Shown here one piece after another: positions 1 through 9,692 of a stretch of DNA of 64,000 bases. The notes below the pieces were generated by a model. The model was not told where the DNA came from. It did not search any database and saw only the letters and a program-made list of their open reading frames with translations. The stretch comes from Lysobacteraceae bacterium (lineage in GTDB: Bacteria > Pseudomonadota > Gammaproteobacteria > Xanthomonadales > Rhodanobacteraceae): assembly GCA_021372495.1 (NCBI GenBank), contig JAJFUF010000010.1:1-64000 (forward strand), given 5' to 3'. Both the position numbers and the translations under genes were made by a program. How positions within the stretch are numbered: the stretch's first letter is position 1; the number at the start of each line of letters is the position of its first letter.

Positions 1-14
1 GAGGGGCCCCGTCA

Positions 15-33
15 GGCCGCCCTCCTGGCGGCC
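15..33. terminator. Hairpin upstream of cmk
   Basis: A perfect 7-bp inverted repeat, GGCCGCC / GGCGGCC, with a 5-nt loop. There is no T-run after it, so it is either a weak terminator for a gene left of the window or only a GC-rich hairpin. I see no coding region in bases 1-187. Confidence 0.35.
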
Positions 34-121
34 CCCGAGGCTCGGGCGTGGTGGGCCAGTCCGGAGCAATTGCGCACGTGTCGCCCGGCCGCGCAGACAA
101 CATGCCGCGCAGCCTTTGGGT

Positions 122-160
122 CGGGGATTGCGAATCCCCGCCGCCGCGACCCGTTAGAAT
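122..160 (+). promoter_or_regulatory. Palindrome plus -10 element ahead of cmk
   Basis: Bases 122-140 form an 8-bp perfect inverted repeat (CGGGGATT / AATCCCCG, 3-nt spacer). Fourteen bases after it comes TAGAAT (155-160), a good sigma-70 -10 hexamer for Xanthomonadales, 27 bases before the cmk start codon. No convincing -35 sits at 17 bp, so the palindrome could be an operator or occupy the -35 region. Promoter assignment is inference. Confidence 0.4.
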
Positions 161-187
161 CCCGCGATCCCAGCGCCCGACACCCCC

Positions 188-874
188 ATGCCCAAGCCCT
201 CCGTCCCCGTTCCCGTACTGACCATCGACGGCCCCTCCGGCTCCGGCAAGGGCACGATCAGCCGGCGGGTGGCCGAGCATCTTGGCTGGCACATGCTGGA
301 TTCGGGGGCGCTGTATCGGGCGGTCGGCTATGCGGCGGGCATGGAAGGGCTGGACCTTTCGGATGCCGAGGCGGTGACCCGCTGCGCGGAGACCACCCGG
401 ATCGGCTTCCGCACCGCGCCGGACGGCGGCGAGACCCGGGTGATCGTCAACGGGCTGGACGCCACCGACGAACTGCGCACCGAAACCTGTGGCGCGGCGG
501 CTTCGGCTATCGCCGCCATTCCCAGCGTGCGCCAGGCCCTGCTGGACAAGCAGCGCGCCTTCCGCAAGGCGCCCGGGCTGGTCGCCGACGGCCGTGACAT
601 GGGCACGGTGATCTTCCCGGACGCGGCCCACAAGGTGTTTTTGACCGCCAGCGCCGAGGAACGGGCGAAAAGGCGCTATAAGCAGTTGAAGGAAAAGGGT
701 CTCGACGTTACACTTGGCACCCTTTTACGAGAGATCGAGGCCCGGGACGCGCGCGACGCGTCGCGTCCGGTGGCCCCGCTGAAGCCGGCCGCGGACGCCG
801 TGCGGGTGGATACCACCGGCATGCCGATCGAGGCGGTCGTCGCAAAGGTTCTGGCGCTGGTCGTTCCCGCGTAG
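188..874 (+). CDS. cmk: Cytidylate kinase
   Basis: Cytosolic CMP/dCMP kinase, which transfers the ATP phosphate to CMP in pyrimidine nucleotide recycling. The 228-aa length is normal. The P-loop GPSGSGKGT is at residues 15-23, the substrate-binding DSGALYR motif at 38-44, and the family motif [13 protein letters not shown] around 133-145. The ATG at 188 is the only start that keeps the P-loop near the N-terminus. It is followed by rpsA, the conserved cmk-rpsA-ihfB order of gammaproteobacteria. Identification is secure. Confidence 0.97.
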   Translation: MPKPSVPVPVLTIDGPSGSGKGTISRRVAEHLGWHMLDSGALYRAVGYAAGMEGLDLSDAEAVTRCAETTRIGFRTAPDGGETRVIVNGLDATDELRTETCGAAASAIAAIPSVRQALLDKQRAFRKAPGLVADGRDMGTVIFPDAAHKVFLTASAEERAKRRYKQLKEKGLDVTLGTLLREIEARDARDASRPVAPLKPAADAVRVDTTGMPIEAVVAKVLALVVPA

Positions 875-1023
875 GGAGCGGGCGCCTGGGTCCCGTGCCG
901 AAGGGCGCGGGTGACGTGGCAACCGGTGCGGATCTCGCACCCACAACCGGTGGGCCGGCTGGTTCGGGCGTCGACGCGGCATGCGCGCGCGCGGACACGG
1001 CCTTTTCTCATTCTGGAACTCAC

Positions 1024-2694
1024 ATGACCGAAAGTTTCGCTGAACTGTTTGAACAGAGCCAGTCGATCGCCAAGCTCAGGCCCGGCTCCATCGTCTCCGG
1101 CATCGTCGTCGAGATCCGCTCCGACGTCGTCGTCATCAACGCCGGCCTGAAGAGCGAAGGCATCGTTCCGATCGAGCAGTTCCGCGACGAAGGCGGCGAG
1201 CTCGAGGTGCAGGTCGGCGACGAGGTCAAGGTCGCCCTCGACGCGCTCGAGGACGGTTTCGGCGAAACCAAGCTGTCGCGCGAGAAGGCCAAGCGCGCGA
1301 TGGTGTGGGACGTGCTCGAGGAAGCGTTCGAGAAGAGCGAGACCGTCAGCGGCAAGATCTCCGGCAAGGTCAAGGGCGGCTTCACCGTCGACATCAAGGA
1401 CGTGCGCGCCTTCCTGCCCGGTTCGCTGGTCGACGTGCGCCCGGTGCGCGATCCGGTTTACCTCGAGGGCAAGGACCTCGAGTTCAAGATCATCAAGCTC
1501 GACCGCAAGCGCAACAACGTGGTGGTCAGCCGCCGCGCGGTGGTCGAGAGCGAGTTCTCCGAGGAGCGCGAGAAGCTGCTCGAGCGCCTCAAGGAAGGCG
1601 CGGTCATCAAGGGCGTGGTCAAGAACCTCACCGATTACGGCGCGTTCGTGGACCTCGGCGGCATCGACGGCCTGCTGCACATCACCGACATGGCGTGGAA
1701 GCGCGTGCGCCATCCGTCCGAAGTCGTCAACGTCGGCGACGAGCTGGACGTGCGCGTGCTGAAGTTCGACCGCGAGCGCAATCGCGTCTCGCTGGGCCTG
1801 AAGCAGCTCGGCGACGACCCGTGGGTCAACATCGCCCGCCGCTACCCGGTCAATACCCGCATGTTCGGCAAGGTCAGCAACGTCACCGACTACGGCTGCT
1901 TCGTCGAGATCGAGCCGGGCGTGGAAGGCCTGGTGCACGTCTCCGAGATGGACTGGACCAACAAGAACGTCAACCCGGCCAAGGTCGTGCAGGTCGGCGA
2001 CGAGGTCGAGGTGATGGTGCTCGACGTCGACGAGGAGCGCCGCCGCATCTCGCTCGGCATCAAGCAGACCCGCTCCAACCCGTGGGAAGCGTTCGCCGCC
2101 ATGCACAAGAAGGGCGACCGCGTCTCCGGCAGCATCAAGTCGATCACCGACTTCGGCATCTTCGTCGGCCTGGACGGCGGCATCGACGGCCTGGTGCACC
2201 TCAGCGACATCTCCTGGCAGACCACCGGCGAGGACCTGGTCCGCAACTTCAAGAAGGGCGACGAGGTCGAGGCCGTAGTGCTGGCGGTCGATCCCGAGCG
2301 CGAGCGCATCAGCCTCGGCATCAAGCAGCTCGAGCAGGATCCGTTCGGCCAGTTCATGGCCGGCCATCCGCGCGGCACCGTGCTCACCGGCACCGTCAAG
2401 GAAGTCGATCCGCGCGGTGCGGTGATCGACCTCGGCGAGGGCATCGAGGGCTACCTGCGCGCCAACGACATCGCCAAGCAGCGCATCGAGGACGCCACCC
2501 AGCACCTCAAGGTCGGCGACACCGTCGAGGCCAAGTTCGTGGGCATGGACCGCAAGGGCCGCATGCTCCAGCTGTCGATCCGCGCCAAGGACGAGGAAGA
2601 ACTGCAGCAGGTGCTCGAGGAATACCAGAGCGCTTCGGGCGGCACCACCAAGCTCGGTGCCCTGCTGAAGGAACAGATGAACAAGACGGACTGA
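1024..2694 (+). CDS. rpsA: 30S ribosomal protein S1
   Basis: RNA-binding ribosomal protein that brings mRNA to the 30S subunit during initiation. The 556 aa (E. coli 557) contain six S1 repeats; the last four show the typical spacing of G-x-V-x3-T/D-x-G-x-F/V-V followed by E/D-G-L-V/L-H-x-S/T-D/E. The frame is open upstream to 895, but [10 protein letters not shown] beginning at 1024 is the conserved S1 N-terminus, so I chose that start. It lies 149 bp after cmk, so it probably has its own promoter in the gap, and is followed by a strong hairpin before ihfB. Confidence 0.98.
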   Translation: MTESFAELFEQSQSIAKLRPGSIVSGIVVEIRSDVVVINAGLKSEGIVPIEQFRDEGGELEVQVGDEVKVALDALEDGFGETKLSREKAKRAMVWDVLEEAFEKSETVSGKISGKVKGGFTVDIKDVRAFLPGSLVDVRPVRDPVYLEGKDLEFKIIKLDRKRNNVVVSRRAVVESEFSEEREKLLERLKEGAVIKGVVKNLTDYGAFVDLGGIDGLLHITDMAWKRVRHPSEVVNVGDELDVRVLKFDRERNRVSLGLKQLGDDPWVNIARRYPVNTRMFGKVSNVTDYGCFVEIEPGVEGLVHVSEMDWTNKNVNPAKVVQVGDEVEVMVLDVDEERRRISLGIKQTRSNPWEAFAAMHKKGDRVSGSIKSITDFGIFVGLDGGIDGLVHLSDISWQTTGEDLVRNFKKGDEVEAVVLAVDPERERISLGIKQLEQDPFGQFMAGHPRGTVLTGTVKEVDPRGAVIDLGEGIEGYLRANDIAKQRIEDATQHLKVGDTVEAKFVGMDRKGRMLQLSIRAKDEEELQQVLEEYQSASGGTTKLGALLKEQMNKTD

Positions 2695-2706
2695 GCGTGA
2701 AAGGCG

Positions 2707-2727
2707 GGGCGGCGGTCTTCGCCGCCC
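2707..2727 (+). terminator. Hairpin between rpsA and ihfB
   Basis: A perfect 8-bp stem, GGGCGGCG / CGCCGCCC, with a 5-nt loop, 12 bases after the rpsA stop. Only a short T stretch (CCGTTTG) follows, so it may terminate partially and set the S1:IHF ratio, or protect the rpsA 3' end. Confidence 0.5.
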
Positions 2728-2769
2728 GCGCCGTTTGAGCTTGCAGACCCCGACGGGATCACGGGAGCC

Positions 2770-3069
2770 ATGACCAAGTCCGAGCTGATCGAGGCGCTGG
2801 CCAAGCGCCAGACCCACCTTGCGTTCGGCGACGTCGAGCTGGCGGTGAAGAGCCTGCTCGAGCAGATGAGCCACGCACTGTCGTCCGGCGAGCGCATCGA
2901 GGTGCGTGGCTTCGGCAGCTTTTCGCTGCATTTCCGGCCGCCGCGCATGGGCCGCAACCCGAAAACCGGCGCCACCGTCGCGCTCCCCGGCAAGTACGTG
3001 CCGCACTTCAAGCCGGGCAAGGAAATGCGCGAACGGGTCAACCATCTGGCGGCCGAACCGGTTGCCTGA
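2770..3069 (+). CDS. ihfB: Integration host factor subunit beta
   Basis: The 99-aa nucleoid protein pairs with IHF-alpha to bend DNA by about 160 degrees, acting in replication, recombination and transcription. It begins [11 protein letters not shown], has the beta-arm region with RNPKTG at residues 62-67 (the intercalating proline lies in this arm), and ends in the usual C-terminal helix. Its place after rpsA is the standard one for himD/ihfB, which separates it from HU. The alpha subunit is not in the window. Confidence 0.96.
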   Translation: MTKSELIEALAKRQTHLAFGDVELAVKSLLEQMSHALSSGERIEVRGFGSFSLHFRPPRMGRNPKTGATVALPGKYVPHFKPGKEMRERVNHLAAEPVA

Positions 3070-3148
3070 ATTCTCCCCGACGCCGCGCGCCGCGCGCCTG
3101 TGCGTGCCGCGCACGATCGGGTAAAGTCGAGGCATTGAGGGATCATCA

Positions 3149-3418
3149 ATGCGCCTCGCCATCGTCCTCGTATTCCTGCTGTTCGCCGTGCTCGGCGCAG
3201 CGTTCGGTGCCGTCAACGCGGACAGCGTCGGCTATGACTTCCTGATCGGCCGCGCCGACCTGCCGAAGGGCGCCGCGCTGCTGGCCGCGCTGCTGCTCGG
3301 CTGGCTGCTCGGCGGCGTGCTGGCCTGGGCGGGGCTGACCGTGCGGCATCGGCGCCGGGTGCGCGATCTCGCGCGCACGCCGGCCGAGGCCGCCGGCGCG
3401 CCCGACGCTCGCGCATGA
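3149..3418 (+). CDS. lapA: LapA-domain inner-membrane protein
   Basis: An 89-aa protein with two hydrophobic segments (residues about 2-22 and 41-64), a short periplasmic loop and a basic C-terminus (RHRRRVRD) facing the cytoplasm, as in LapA/YciS. LapA is the partner of LapB at the inner membrane in regulating lipopolysaccharide synthesis. The ATG has GAGGGATC upstream. The stop overlaps the lapB start by 4 bp (ATGA), so the two are translationally coupled. TAAAGT at 3124-3129 may be the -10. Confidence 0.88.
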   Translation: MRLAIVLVFLLFAVLGAAFGAVNADSVGYDFLIGRADLPKGAALLAALLLGWLLGGVLAWAGLTVRHRRRVRDLARTPAEAAGAPDARA

Positions 3419-4590
3419 CGCTCGCCTATGTGCTGCTGTGCCTGCTGCTGCCGGTGGCGGCGTGGTCGGGCTGGCTGATCGGGCGGCGCAGCCTGGCGCG
3501 CAGCTCCGGCGCGCGCGCCAGCGAGCTCTCGTCCAGCTACTTCCGCGGCCTCAACTACCTGCTCAACGAGCAGCAGGACAAGGCCATCGAAGTATTCCTG
3601 CAACTGGCCGAATTCAACCGCGATACCGTCGAGACGCACCTCGCGCTGGGCAACCTGTTCCGCCGCCGCGGCGAGGTCGAGCGCGCGATCCGCGTCCACC
3701 AGCACCTGATCGCGCGCCCCAACCTCAGTGACCGCGAGAAGACCGTCGCACTGTTGGAACTGGGCGAGGACTACATGCGTGCCGGCCTGCTCGACCGCGC
3801 CGAGACGCTGTTCTCGGACCTGGTCGCGATGAACGCGCACGCGCCATCGGCGCTGAAGCACCTGATCGGCATCTACCAGCACGAGCGCGACTGGCACAAG
3901 GCGATCGACCACGCGCGTCGCCTCGAGCAGATGTCCGGCGAATCGCAGGCCGCCGTGATCGCGCAGTTCTATTGCGAGCTGGCCGAGCAGTCGCGCACGC
4001 ACGGCGCGCGCGCGGAGGCGCACGCCTATCTCGACCAGGCGTTTGCCAGCCAGGCCGACTGCGTGCGCGCGCACATGATCAACGGCCAACTGCTCGCCGG
4101 CGAGGGCGACCACGACGGCGCGATCGAAGCGTTCGAGCGCGCCGCGCGCTGCGACGTGGAATTCGTGCCCGAGATCCTGCCGCCGCTGCTGGACTGCTAT
4201 GCGCGCGCGCAGCACATGGCGCGCGCCGAGAATTTCCTCACCGAAATCCTCGAACACTACCAGGGCATCTCGCCGGTGCTGGCGCTGGCCCGCCTGTACG
4301 CCGGCCGCGAAGGCGAGCGCGTGGCGGTCGACTTCCTGACCCACCAGTTGCGCCAGCGTCCGTCGGTGCGCGGCCTGATGGCGCTGATCGACGCCACCCT
4401 CGACAAGGCCACCGGCGAGGCGCGCGAAAATTTCCTGATCCTGCGCGACCTGACCCGCAAGCTGCTGGAAGGGCAGGCGATGTACCGCTGCAGCAAGTGC
4501 GGTTTCGGCGCCAAGGCGCACCACTGGCAATGTCCGAGCTGCAAGAGCTGGGGCACGGTGCGGCCGATCCATGGCGTCGCCAACGAGTAG
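3415..4590 (+). CDS. lapB: Lipopolysaccharide assembly protein LapB (YciM), TPR protein
   Basis: Membrane-anchored adaptor that directs FtsH to LpxC and so sets lipid A synthesis. The 391 aa match the family (E. coli 389). An N-terminal membrane helix (residues about 2-22) is followed by arrayed TPRs (for example residues 38-330) and a C-terminal rubredoxin-like zinc ribbon with Cys359, Cys362, Cys373 and Cys376. The start overlaps lapA and the end overlaps the next glycosyltransferase gene by 20 bp. Confidence 0.95.
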   Translation: MTLAYVLLCLLLPVAAWSGWLIGRRSLARSSGARASELSSSYFRGLNYLLNEQQDKAIEVFLQLAEFNRDTVETHLALGNLFRRRGEVERAIRVHQHLIARPNLSDREKTVALLELGEDYMRAGLLDRAETLFSDLVAMNAHAPSALKHLIGIYQHERDWHKAIDHARRLEQMSGESQAAVIAQFYCELAEQSRTHGARAEAHAYLDQAFASQADCVRAHMINGQLLAGEGDHDGAIEAFERAARCDVEFVPEILPPLLDCYARAQHMARAENFLTEILEHYQGISPVLALARLYAGREGERVAVDFLTHQLRQRPSVRGLMALIDATLDKATGEARENFLILRDLTRKLLEGQAMYRCSKCGFGAKAHHWQCPSCKSWGTVRPIHGVANE

Positions 4591-5662
4591 CGCGGTGGCG
4601 CCCGTGCAGCAAGCCGCGGCGATCCTGCTGGCGTGCACCGCCGCCTTCGGCGTGTCCGCGCTGCTGGTGCGGGCTTCGATCGCCTATGCGCACCGGCGCG
4701 GCATGCTCGACCATCCGGGGCGGCGCCGTTCGCACGCGCAGCCGACGCCGCGCGGCGGCGGGCTCGGCCTGGTCGTCGGCCTGCTGCTGGGCGCGCTGCC
4801 CGCGTTGCGGTGCCTGCCGGGCAGCGTGCCGCCCGCGAGCGTGGCCGCGCTGGCCGCCGCCGTGCTGATGGTCGCCGCGATCGGTTGGCGGGACGACCAT
4901 CGTCCGCTGGCCGTACTGCCGCGCTTGGCCGTGCACGCTTTCGCCGCGCTGATGGCGGCCGCGGCCGTGCTGTGGAACGTGCCGCAGGCGCCGGACGCCG
5001 CGCCAGGCGCGCGCTGGCTGTGGCTGCTGGCGGCGCTGCCGTTCGCGGCCTGGTCGATCAACCTGCACAATTTCATGGACGGCATCGACGGCCTGCTGGG
5101 CCTGCAGGCCGCGTTCGTCGGCGCCGGCGTCGCGGTGTTGGCCTACTGCCGTGCCGACCCCGCCTTGACCGGCGCGGGCCTGGTCACGACCGCCGCCAGC
5201 CTCGGCTTCCTGCTGTTCAACCGCCCGCCGGCGCGCATCTTCATGGGCGACGTCGGCAGCGGCGCGCTGGGCCTGTGGCTGGCGGCGCTGATCGGCATGA
5301 CGGCGGCGCGTTACCCGGACCTGCTGTGGGCGGGACTGATCCTGGTCTCGGCGTTCGCCGTGGATGCGACGCTGACCCTGCTCGACCGCATCGCGCGCGG
5401 ACGGGCTTGGTACACTGCGCACCGCGAGCACCTGTACCAGTGGCTGGTGCGCAGCGGCCGCACGCACGCGCAGGCGGACCGGCGCTACGCGGCGTGGAAC
5501 CTGCTGGCGGTCGCGCCGGCCGCCGCCGCCGCCGCGGCCTTTCCGCGCGGCGCGGCGGCGGTCTGCATCGGTTTCTATGGCCTCAGCGGTCTGGCATGGA
5601 TGATCGGCAAGCGCGCGTGCATCGGTCGCGTGCGGCGGAGGGAGCAGCATGGCCTTGCGTAA
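4571..5662 (+). CDS. Undecaprenyl-phosphate sugar-1-phosphate transferase (glycosyltransferase family 4, WecA/WbpL type)
   Basis: A polytopic membrane enzyme of the MraY/WecA family that loads the first sugar phosphate onto the undecaprenyl carrier for O-antigen or capsule synthesis. The 363 aa show the PRGGG motif (residues 60-64), RDDHRPL at 107-113, the catalytic NLHNFMDGIDG at 164-174, the MGDVGSG loop near residue 223, and HREHLYQWL, the HxxHLYQ loop of this family. About ten hydrophobic segments are visible. It overlaps lapB upstream and the WbpM-like gene downstream, so polysaccharide initiation is linked to LPS control. The actual sugar cannot be read from sequence. Confidence 0.9.
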   Translation: MASPTSSAVAPVQQAAAILLACTAAFGVSALLVRASIAYAHRRGMLDHPGRRRSHAQPTPRGGGLGLVVGLLLGALPALRCLPGSVPPASVAALAAAVLMVAAIGWRDDHRPLAVLPRLAVHAFAALMAAAAVLWNVPQAPDAAPGARWLWLLAALPFAAWSINLHNFMDGIDGLLGLQAAFVGAGVAVLAYCRADPALTGAGLVTTAASLGFLLFNRPPARIFMGDVGSGALGLWLAALIGMTAARYPDLLWAGLILVSAFAVDATLTLLDRIARGRAWYTAHREHLYQWLVRSGRTHAQADRRYAAWNLLAVAPAAAAAAAFPRGAAAVCIGFYGLSGLAWMIGKRACIGRVRRREQHGLA

Positions 5663-7550
5663 ACTGATTCGCGCGATCCATCCGCGCAGCGCCGTCGTGT
5701 TGCACGACCTGCTGATGGTGGCGTTGGCGTGGACGCTCGCCAACGCGGCGCGCTATGCGCTGTTGCCCAATCCGTTGCCGATGAGGTGGGTGTCGCCGGA
5801 GCTGGCGATCGTGCTGGTGGTGCAGGGCAGCATCTTCACGTGGACCGGCCTGTACAAGGGCCTGTGGCGGTTCGCCAGCCTGCCGGACCTCTGGAACATC
5901 GTGCGCGCCAGCGTGGCGGGCGCGCTCGGCATCGGGCTGGCGCTGTTCCTGTACAGCCGCCTCGCCGGCGTGCCGCGTTCGGTGCTGCTGATCTACCCGG
6001 TCGCGCTGTGCGTGCTGCTGGGCGCACCGCGGCTGGCCTACCGCTACTGGAAGGACAGCCGGGTCGACCTGTTCCAGGCGACGCCGGCCAAGCGTGTGCT
6101 GATCCTCGGCGCGGGCCGGGCGGGCGAAACGCTGGCGCGCGACCTGCGTCGCGACACCCGCTACGAGCCGGTCGGCTTCGTCGACGACAGCGCGCAGTTG
6201 AGCGGCGCGAAGGTGCACGGCATTCCGGTGCTGGGAGAAATGAGGAACCTCGCCAAACTGGCGCGCGAGGTCGCGGCGGAGATGCTGCTGATCGCGATGC
6301 CGTCGGCCAGCACCGTGCAAATGCGGCGCATCGTGCGGCAGTGCGAAGCCACCGGGCTGCCGTTCCGCACCGTGCCGCGCCTCGACGACGTGATTGCCGG
6401 GCGCGCCCAGTTCAACGAGCTGAAGGAAGTCGCGATCGAGGATCTGCTCGGCCGCGAAGCCGTCACCCTCGACTGGACCGCGATCCGCCGGCAGGTCGGC
6501 GGGCGCCGGGTGATGGTCACCGGCGGCGGCGGCTCGATCGGTTCCGAGCTGTGCCGGCAGGTGGCGCGCCTCGGCGCCGCGTCGCTGACCGTGCTCGACG
6601 TCTCCGAGTACAACCTCTATCGCATCGAACTGGAGCTGCGCACGGCGTATCCGGAGCTGGTGCTCCATCCGATCCTGGCCGATGCCGGCGACACCGCCGC
6701 GGTGGAGCGCGCGTTCGCCGCCGCGCGGCCGCAGGCGGTGTTCCACGCCGCCGCCTACAAGCACGTGCCGCTACTGCAGGCGCAGTTGCGCGAGGCGTTC
6801 CGCAACAACGTGCTCGGTACGCGCTGCGTGGCCGACGCCGCCGACCGCCACGGCGCCGAGAGCTTCGTGCTGATCTCCACCGACAAGGCGGTCAACCCGA
6901 CCAGCGTGATGGGAGCCTGCAAGCGCATCGCCGAGATCTGGTGCCAGAACCTGGCGGCGCGCTCGCGCACGCGCTTCATCACCGTGCGTTTCGGCAACGT
7001 ACTCGATTCGGCCGGCTCGGTGGTGCCGCTGTTCCGCGAGCAGATCCGCCGCGGCGGGCCGGTGACCGTCACCCATCCCGAGATCTCGCGCTACTTCATG
7101 ACCATCCCCGAGGCCTGCCAGTTGATCCTGCAGGCCGCGACGCTGGGCAAGGGCGGCGAGATCTTCGCGCTGGACATGGGCGAACCGGTGAAGATCCACG
7201 ATCTCGCCGAGCAGATGATCCGCCTCGCCGGCAAGGTGCCCGGACGCGACGTGTCCATCGTGTTCACCGGACTGCGTCCCGGCGAGAAGCTGTTCGAGGA
7301 ACTGTTCCACCCGCTCGAAAACTACAGCGCCACCACCCACGCCAAGATCTTCCTGGCGCAGCCGCGCACGATGGCCTGGGAACTGCTCGAGGCCCAGCTC
7401 GCGCGCGCGACGCAGGCGGTGGCGGCGTTCGACGAGGACGCGCTCAAGCAGTGCGTCACCAGCCTGTTGCCGGCCTATAGCTGGCGCGAAACCCACGACG
7501 GCGACAACGTGGTGCCGTTCCGGCGCCACGACGCAGAGGAAGCAGGATGA
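5649..7550 (+). CDS. Membrane UDP-GlcNAc 4,6-dehydratase, WbpM/CapD family
   Basis: A 633-aa nucleotide-sugar dehydratase likely to make a 4-keto-6-deoxy sugar (QuiNAc/FucNAc or bacillosamine precursor). Four N-terminal membrane helices (residues about 15-135) precede a CoA-binding-like Rossmann domain (ILGAGRAGE, about 151) and the catalytic SDR domain with TGGGGSIGSE (about 290), AAAYKHVPLL and the SMK-type triad in TSVMGACKRIAE, where Met replaces the usual Tyr as is normal for WbpM. It overlaps its neighbours by 14 bp upstream and 4 bp downstream, in one operon with the initiating transferase and galU. Confidence 0.92.
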   Translation: MALRKLIRAIHPRSAVVLHDLLMVALAWTLANAARYALLPNPLPMRWVSPELAIVLVVQGSIFTWTGLYKGLWRFASLPDLWNIVRASVAGALGIGLALFLYSRLAGVPRSVLLIYPVALCVLLGAPRLAYRYWKDSRVDLFQATPAKRVLILGAGRAGETLARDLRRDTRYEPVGFVDDSAQLSGAKVHGIPVLGEMRNLAKLAREVAAEMLLIAMPSASTVQMRRIVRQCEATGLPFRTVPRLDDVIAGRAQFNELKEVAIEDLLGREAVTLDWTAIRRQVGGRRVMVTGGGGSIGSELCRQVARLGAASLTVLDVSEYNLYRIELELRTAYPELVLHPILADAGDTAAVERAFAAARPQAVFHAAAYKHVPLLQAQLREAFRNNVLGTRCVADAADRHGAESFVLISTDKAVNPTSVMGACKRIAEIWCQNLAARSRTRFITVRFGNVLDSAGSVVPLFREQIRRGGPVTVTHPEISRYFMTIPEACQLILQAATLGKGGEIFALDMGEPVKIHDLAEQMIRLAGKVPGRDVSIVFTGLRPGEKLFEELFHPLENYSATTHAKIFLAQPRTMAWELLEAQLARATQAVAAFDEDALKQCVTSLLPAYSWRETHDGDNVVPFRRHDAEEAG

Positions 7551-8416
7551 GCAAGCGTTTGCGCAAGGTGGTGTTCCCGGTTGCCGGACTCGGCACGCGG
7601 TTCCTGCCGGCCACCAAGGTGGTGGCGAAGGAAATGCTGCCGGTGCTGGACCGGCCGCTGATCCAGTATGCGGTGGACGAGGCGGTGGAGGCGGGCGCGG
7701 ACACCCTGGTGTTCGTCACCAACCGCTACAAGCACGCCATCGCGGACTATTTCGACAAGGCCTACGAGCTCGAGGCCAAGCTGGCCGAGAAGGGCAAGGA
7801 CGAACTGCTGGCGCTGGTGCAGGGCACCCTGCCGCGACACGTGCGCGCGGTGTTCGTGACCCAGCCGGAAGCGCTCGGCCTCGGCCATGCCGTGCTGTGC
7901 GCGAAGGCGGTGGTCGGCGACGAGCCGTTCGGCGTGATCCTGCCCGACGACCTGATCTGGAACCGCGGCCCGGGCGCGCTGAAGCAGATGGCCGATCTCG
8001 CCGCCGGCAGGGACGCCGCGGTGATCGCGGTCGAGGAAGTGCCGCGCGAGGACACCCACAAGTACGGCATCGTCGCGACCGAGGCCGAGGGCGGACGCGC
8101 CGCGCGCATCACCCACATGGTCGAGAAACCGAAGCCCGCGGAGGCGCCGTCCAATCTCGCCGTGGTCGGCCGCTACGTGCTGCCGGGGCGCATCTTCGAA
8201 CTGCTCGAGCAGACCCGCGCCGGCGCCGGTGGCGAGATCCAGTTGACCGACGCCATCGAGGGCCTGCTGACCCAGCAGGACGTGCTGGCCTACCGCTTCG
8301 AGGGCGAGCGCTTCGACTGCGGCAACAAGCTCGGCCTGGTGCGCGCGACCCTGCATTTCGCGCTGCAGGATCCGCAGTTGGCCGCGGCGGCGCGCGAGTA
8401 CGTCGCCGCGCACTGA
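7547..8416 (+). CDS. galU: UTP-glucose-1-phosphate uridylyltransferase
   Basis: Makes UDP-glucose from glucose-1-phosphate and UTP, feeding LPS core, exopolysaccharide and trehalose or glycogen routes. The 289-aa length is typical. The N-terminal nucleotide-binding motif PVAGLGTRFLPATK (residues 10-23), VDEAVEAG, the DD of ILPDDL (around 130) and the KPKP and FDCGNKLG motifs are all present. Start ATG overlaps the previous stop by 4 bp. Confidence 0.96.
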   Translation: MSKRLRKVVFPVAGLGTRFLPATKVVAKEMLPVLDRPLIQYAVDEAVEAGADTLVFVTNRYKHAIADYFDKAYELEAKLAEKGKDELLALVQGTLPRHVRAVFVTQPEALGLGHAVLCAKAVVGDEPFGVILPDDLIWNRGPGALKQMADLAAGRDAAVIAVEEVPREDTHKYGIVATEAEGGRAARITHMVEKPKPAEAPSNLAVVGRYVLPGRIFELLEQTRAGAGGEIQLTDAIEGLLTQQDVLAYRFEGERFDCGNKLGLVRATLHFALQDPQLAAAAREYVAAH

Positions 8417-8448
8417 GCGCGCACGTCCCGCATCGCGCGGTCGCCGTC

Positions 8449-9618
8449 ATGGACCTGGACTGGATCCTCAACCACCTCGGCGAAGAGCGCGACCGTTACT
8501 TCGGTGCGGTCGCGCCGCCGCTGATGCAGTCGGCGATCTTCAGCTTCCCGACCGTCGCGGCGATGCGCGAGCAGGCGCGCGACGAATTCGGCCATCACTT
8601 CTACACGCGCGGCAACAACCCGACCGTCGAGATCCTGCGCCGCAAGCTGGCCGCGCTGGAAGGCGCCGAGGACTGCCTGGTGTTCGCCTCCGGCGCCGCG
8701 GCGATCGCCGCCGGCGTGATCGCCGCCGTGTCCGCGGGCGACCACGTCGCCTGCGTGCAGAAGCCTTACAGCTGGACCCGCCACCTGCTCGCCGAGCTGC
8801 TGCCGCGCTTCGGCGTGACCGCCAGTTTCGTCGACGCCACCGAACCGGCGCACATCGAGGCGGCGCTGACGCCGCGCACGCGCCTGATCGTGCTGGAAAG
8901 CCCGAACTCGCTGACCTACGAGCTGCAGGACCTGGCCGCGGTCGCCGCGCTGGCCCGCGCGCGCGGCGTGCGCACACTGTGCGACAACAGCTACGCCAGC
9001 CCGCTGAACCAGTCGCCGCTGGCGTTCGGCATCGACCTGGTGGCGCATTCGGCGACCAAGTACCTCAATGGCCACGGCGACGTGATGGCCGGCGCGCTGT
9101 GCGGCCCGCAGGCGCTGCTGCGCGAAGCGTTCCGCGGCCCGTTCATGACGCTGGGCGCGATCCCGTCGCCGCACGACGCCTGGCTGCTGCTGCGCGGCCT
9201 GCGCACGCTGCCGCTGCGCATGCAGCGCTGCGCGGCGACGGCGGCGCGGGTGGTCGCGTTCCTCGAAGCCCATCCGAAGATCGAGCGCGTCTGGTATCCG
9301 CATTCGCCTTCGCATCCGCAGCACGCGCTGGCGCTGCGGCAGATGCGCGGCGCCAGCGGGCTGCTGTCGGTCGCGATCCGCTGCGACGACGTCTGCGGTG
9401 TCGAGCGCTTCTGCGATGCGCTGCGGCGCTTCCTGCTGAGCGTGTCCTGGGGCGGCTACGAATCGCTGGCGTGTCCGACCGCGGCGTTCCTGCCCGCAGC
9501 GACGCGGACGACGCCGAAGCCGGGCCACGTGCCGGCCAACCTGGTGCGCCTGTCGATCGGTCTCGAGGAAGCCGACGTGCTGATCGCCGATCTCGCGCAG
9601 GCGCTGGACAAGGTCTGA
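8449..9618 (+). CDS. PLP-dependent trans-sulfuration enzyme (cystathionine lyase/synthase family)
   Basis: A 389-aa fold-type I PLP enzyme of the Cys/Met metabolism family. The PLP lysine lies in [11 protein letters not shown] (about residue 204); the phosphate-binding FASGAAA and the cofactor-contacting DNSYASPL are also seen, and [15 protein letters not shown] is the typical C-terminus. The frame is open far upstream inside galU, but MDLDWILNH fits the family N-terminus. Sequence alone does not separate cystathionine beta-lyase, gamma-lyase and gamma-synthase. It follows galU after 32 bp without functional linkage. Confidence 0.82.
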   Translation: MDLDWILNHLGEERDRYFGAVAPPLMQSAIFSFPTVAAMREQARDEFGHHFYTRGNNPTVEILRRKLAALEGAEDCLVFASGAAAIAAGVIAAVSAGDHVACVQKPYSWTRHLLAELLPRFGVTASFVDATEPAHIEAALTPRTRLIVLESPNSLTYELQDLAAVAALARARGVRTLCDNSYASPLNQSPLAFGIDLVAHSATKYLNGHGDVMAGALCGPQALLREAFRGPFMTLGAIPSPHDAWLLLRGLRTLPLRMQRCAATAARVVAFLEAHPKIERVWYPHSPSHPQHALALRQMRGASGLLSVAIRCDDVCGVERFCDALRRFLLSVSWGGYESLACPTAAFLPAATRTTPKPGHVPANLVRLSIGLEEADVLIADLAQALDKV

Positions 9619-9651
9619 CTTCCAACCCGGGTGCGCGCCCGCCGCGCGCGG

Positions 9652-9657
9652 TATGCT
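9652..9657 (+). promoter_or_regulatory. Possible -10 element for the FAD oxidoreductase gene
   Basis: TATGCT lies 35 bases before the start codon in a 74-bp gap that is otherwise GC-rich. I see no clear -35. Inference only. Confidence 0.3.
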
Positions 9658-9692
9658 GTGCGGCTTGGGGATTCCGGGAGCAGGCCACGAGC

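Noticed and set aside
676..3216. 846-aa open frame on the minus strand across cmk, rpsA and ihfB
   Set aside because: Antisense shadow of high-GC genes; the + strand genes are unmistakable and the antisense protein is low-complexity (His/Asp/Leu/Ala rich).
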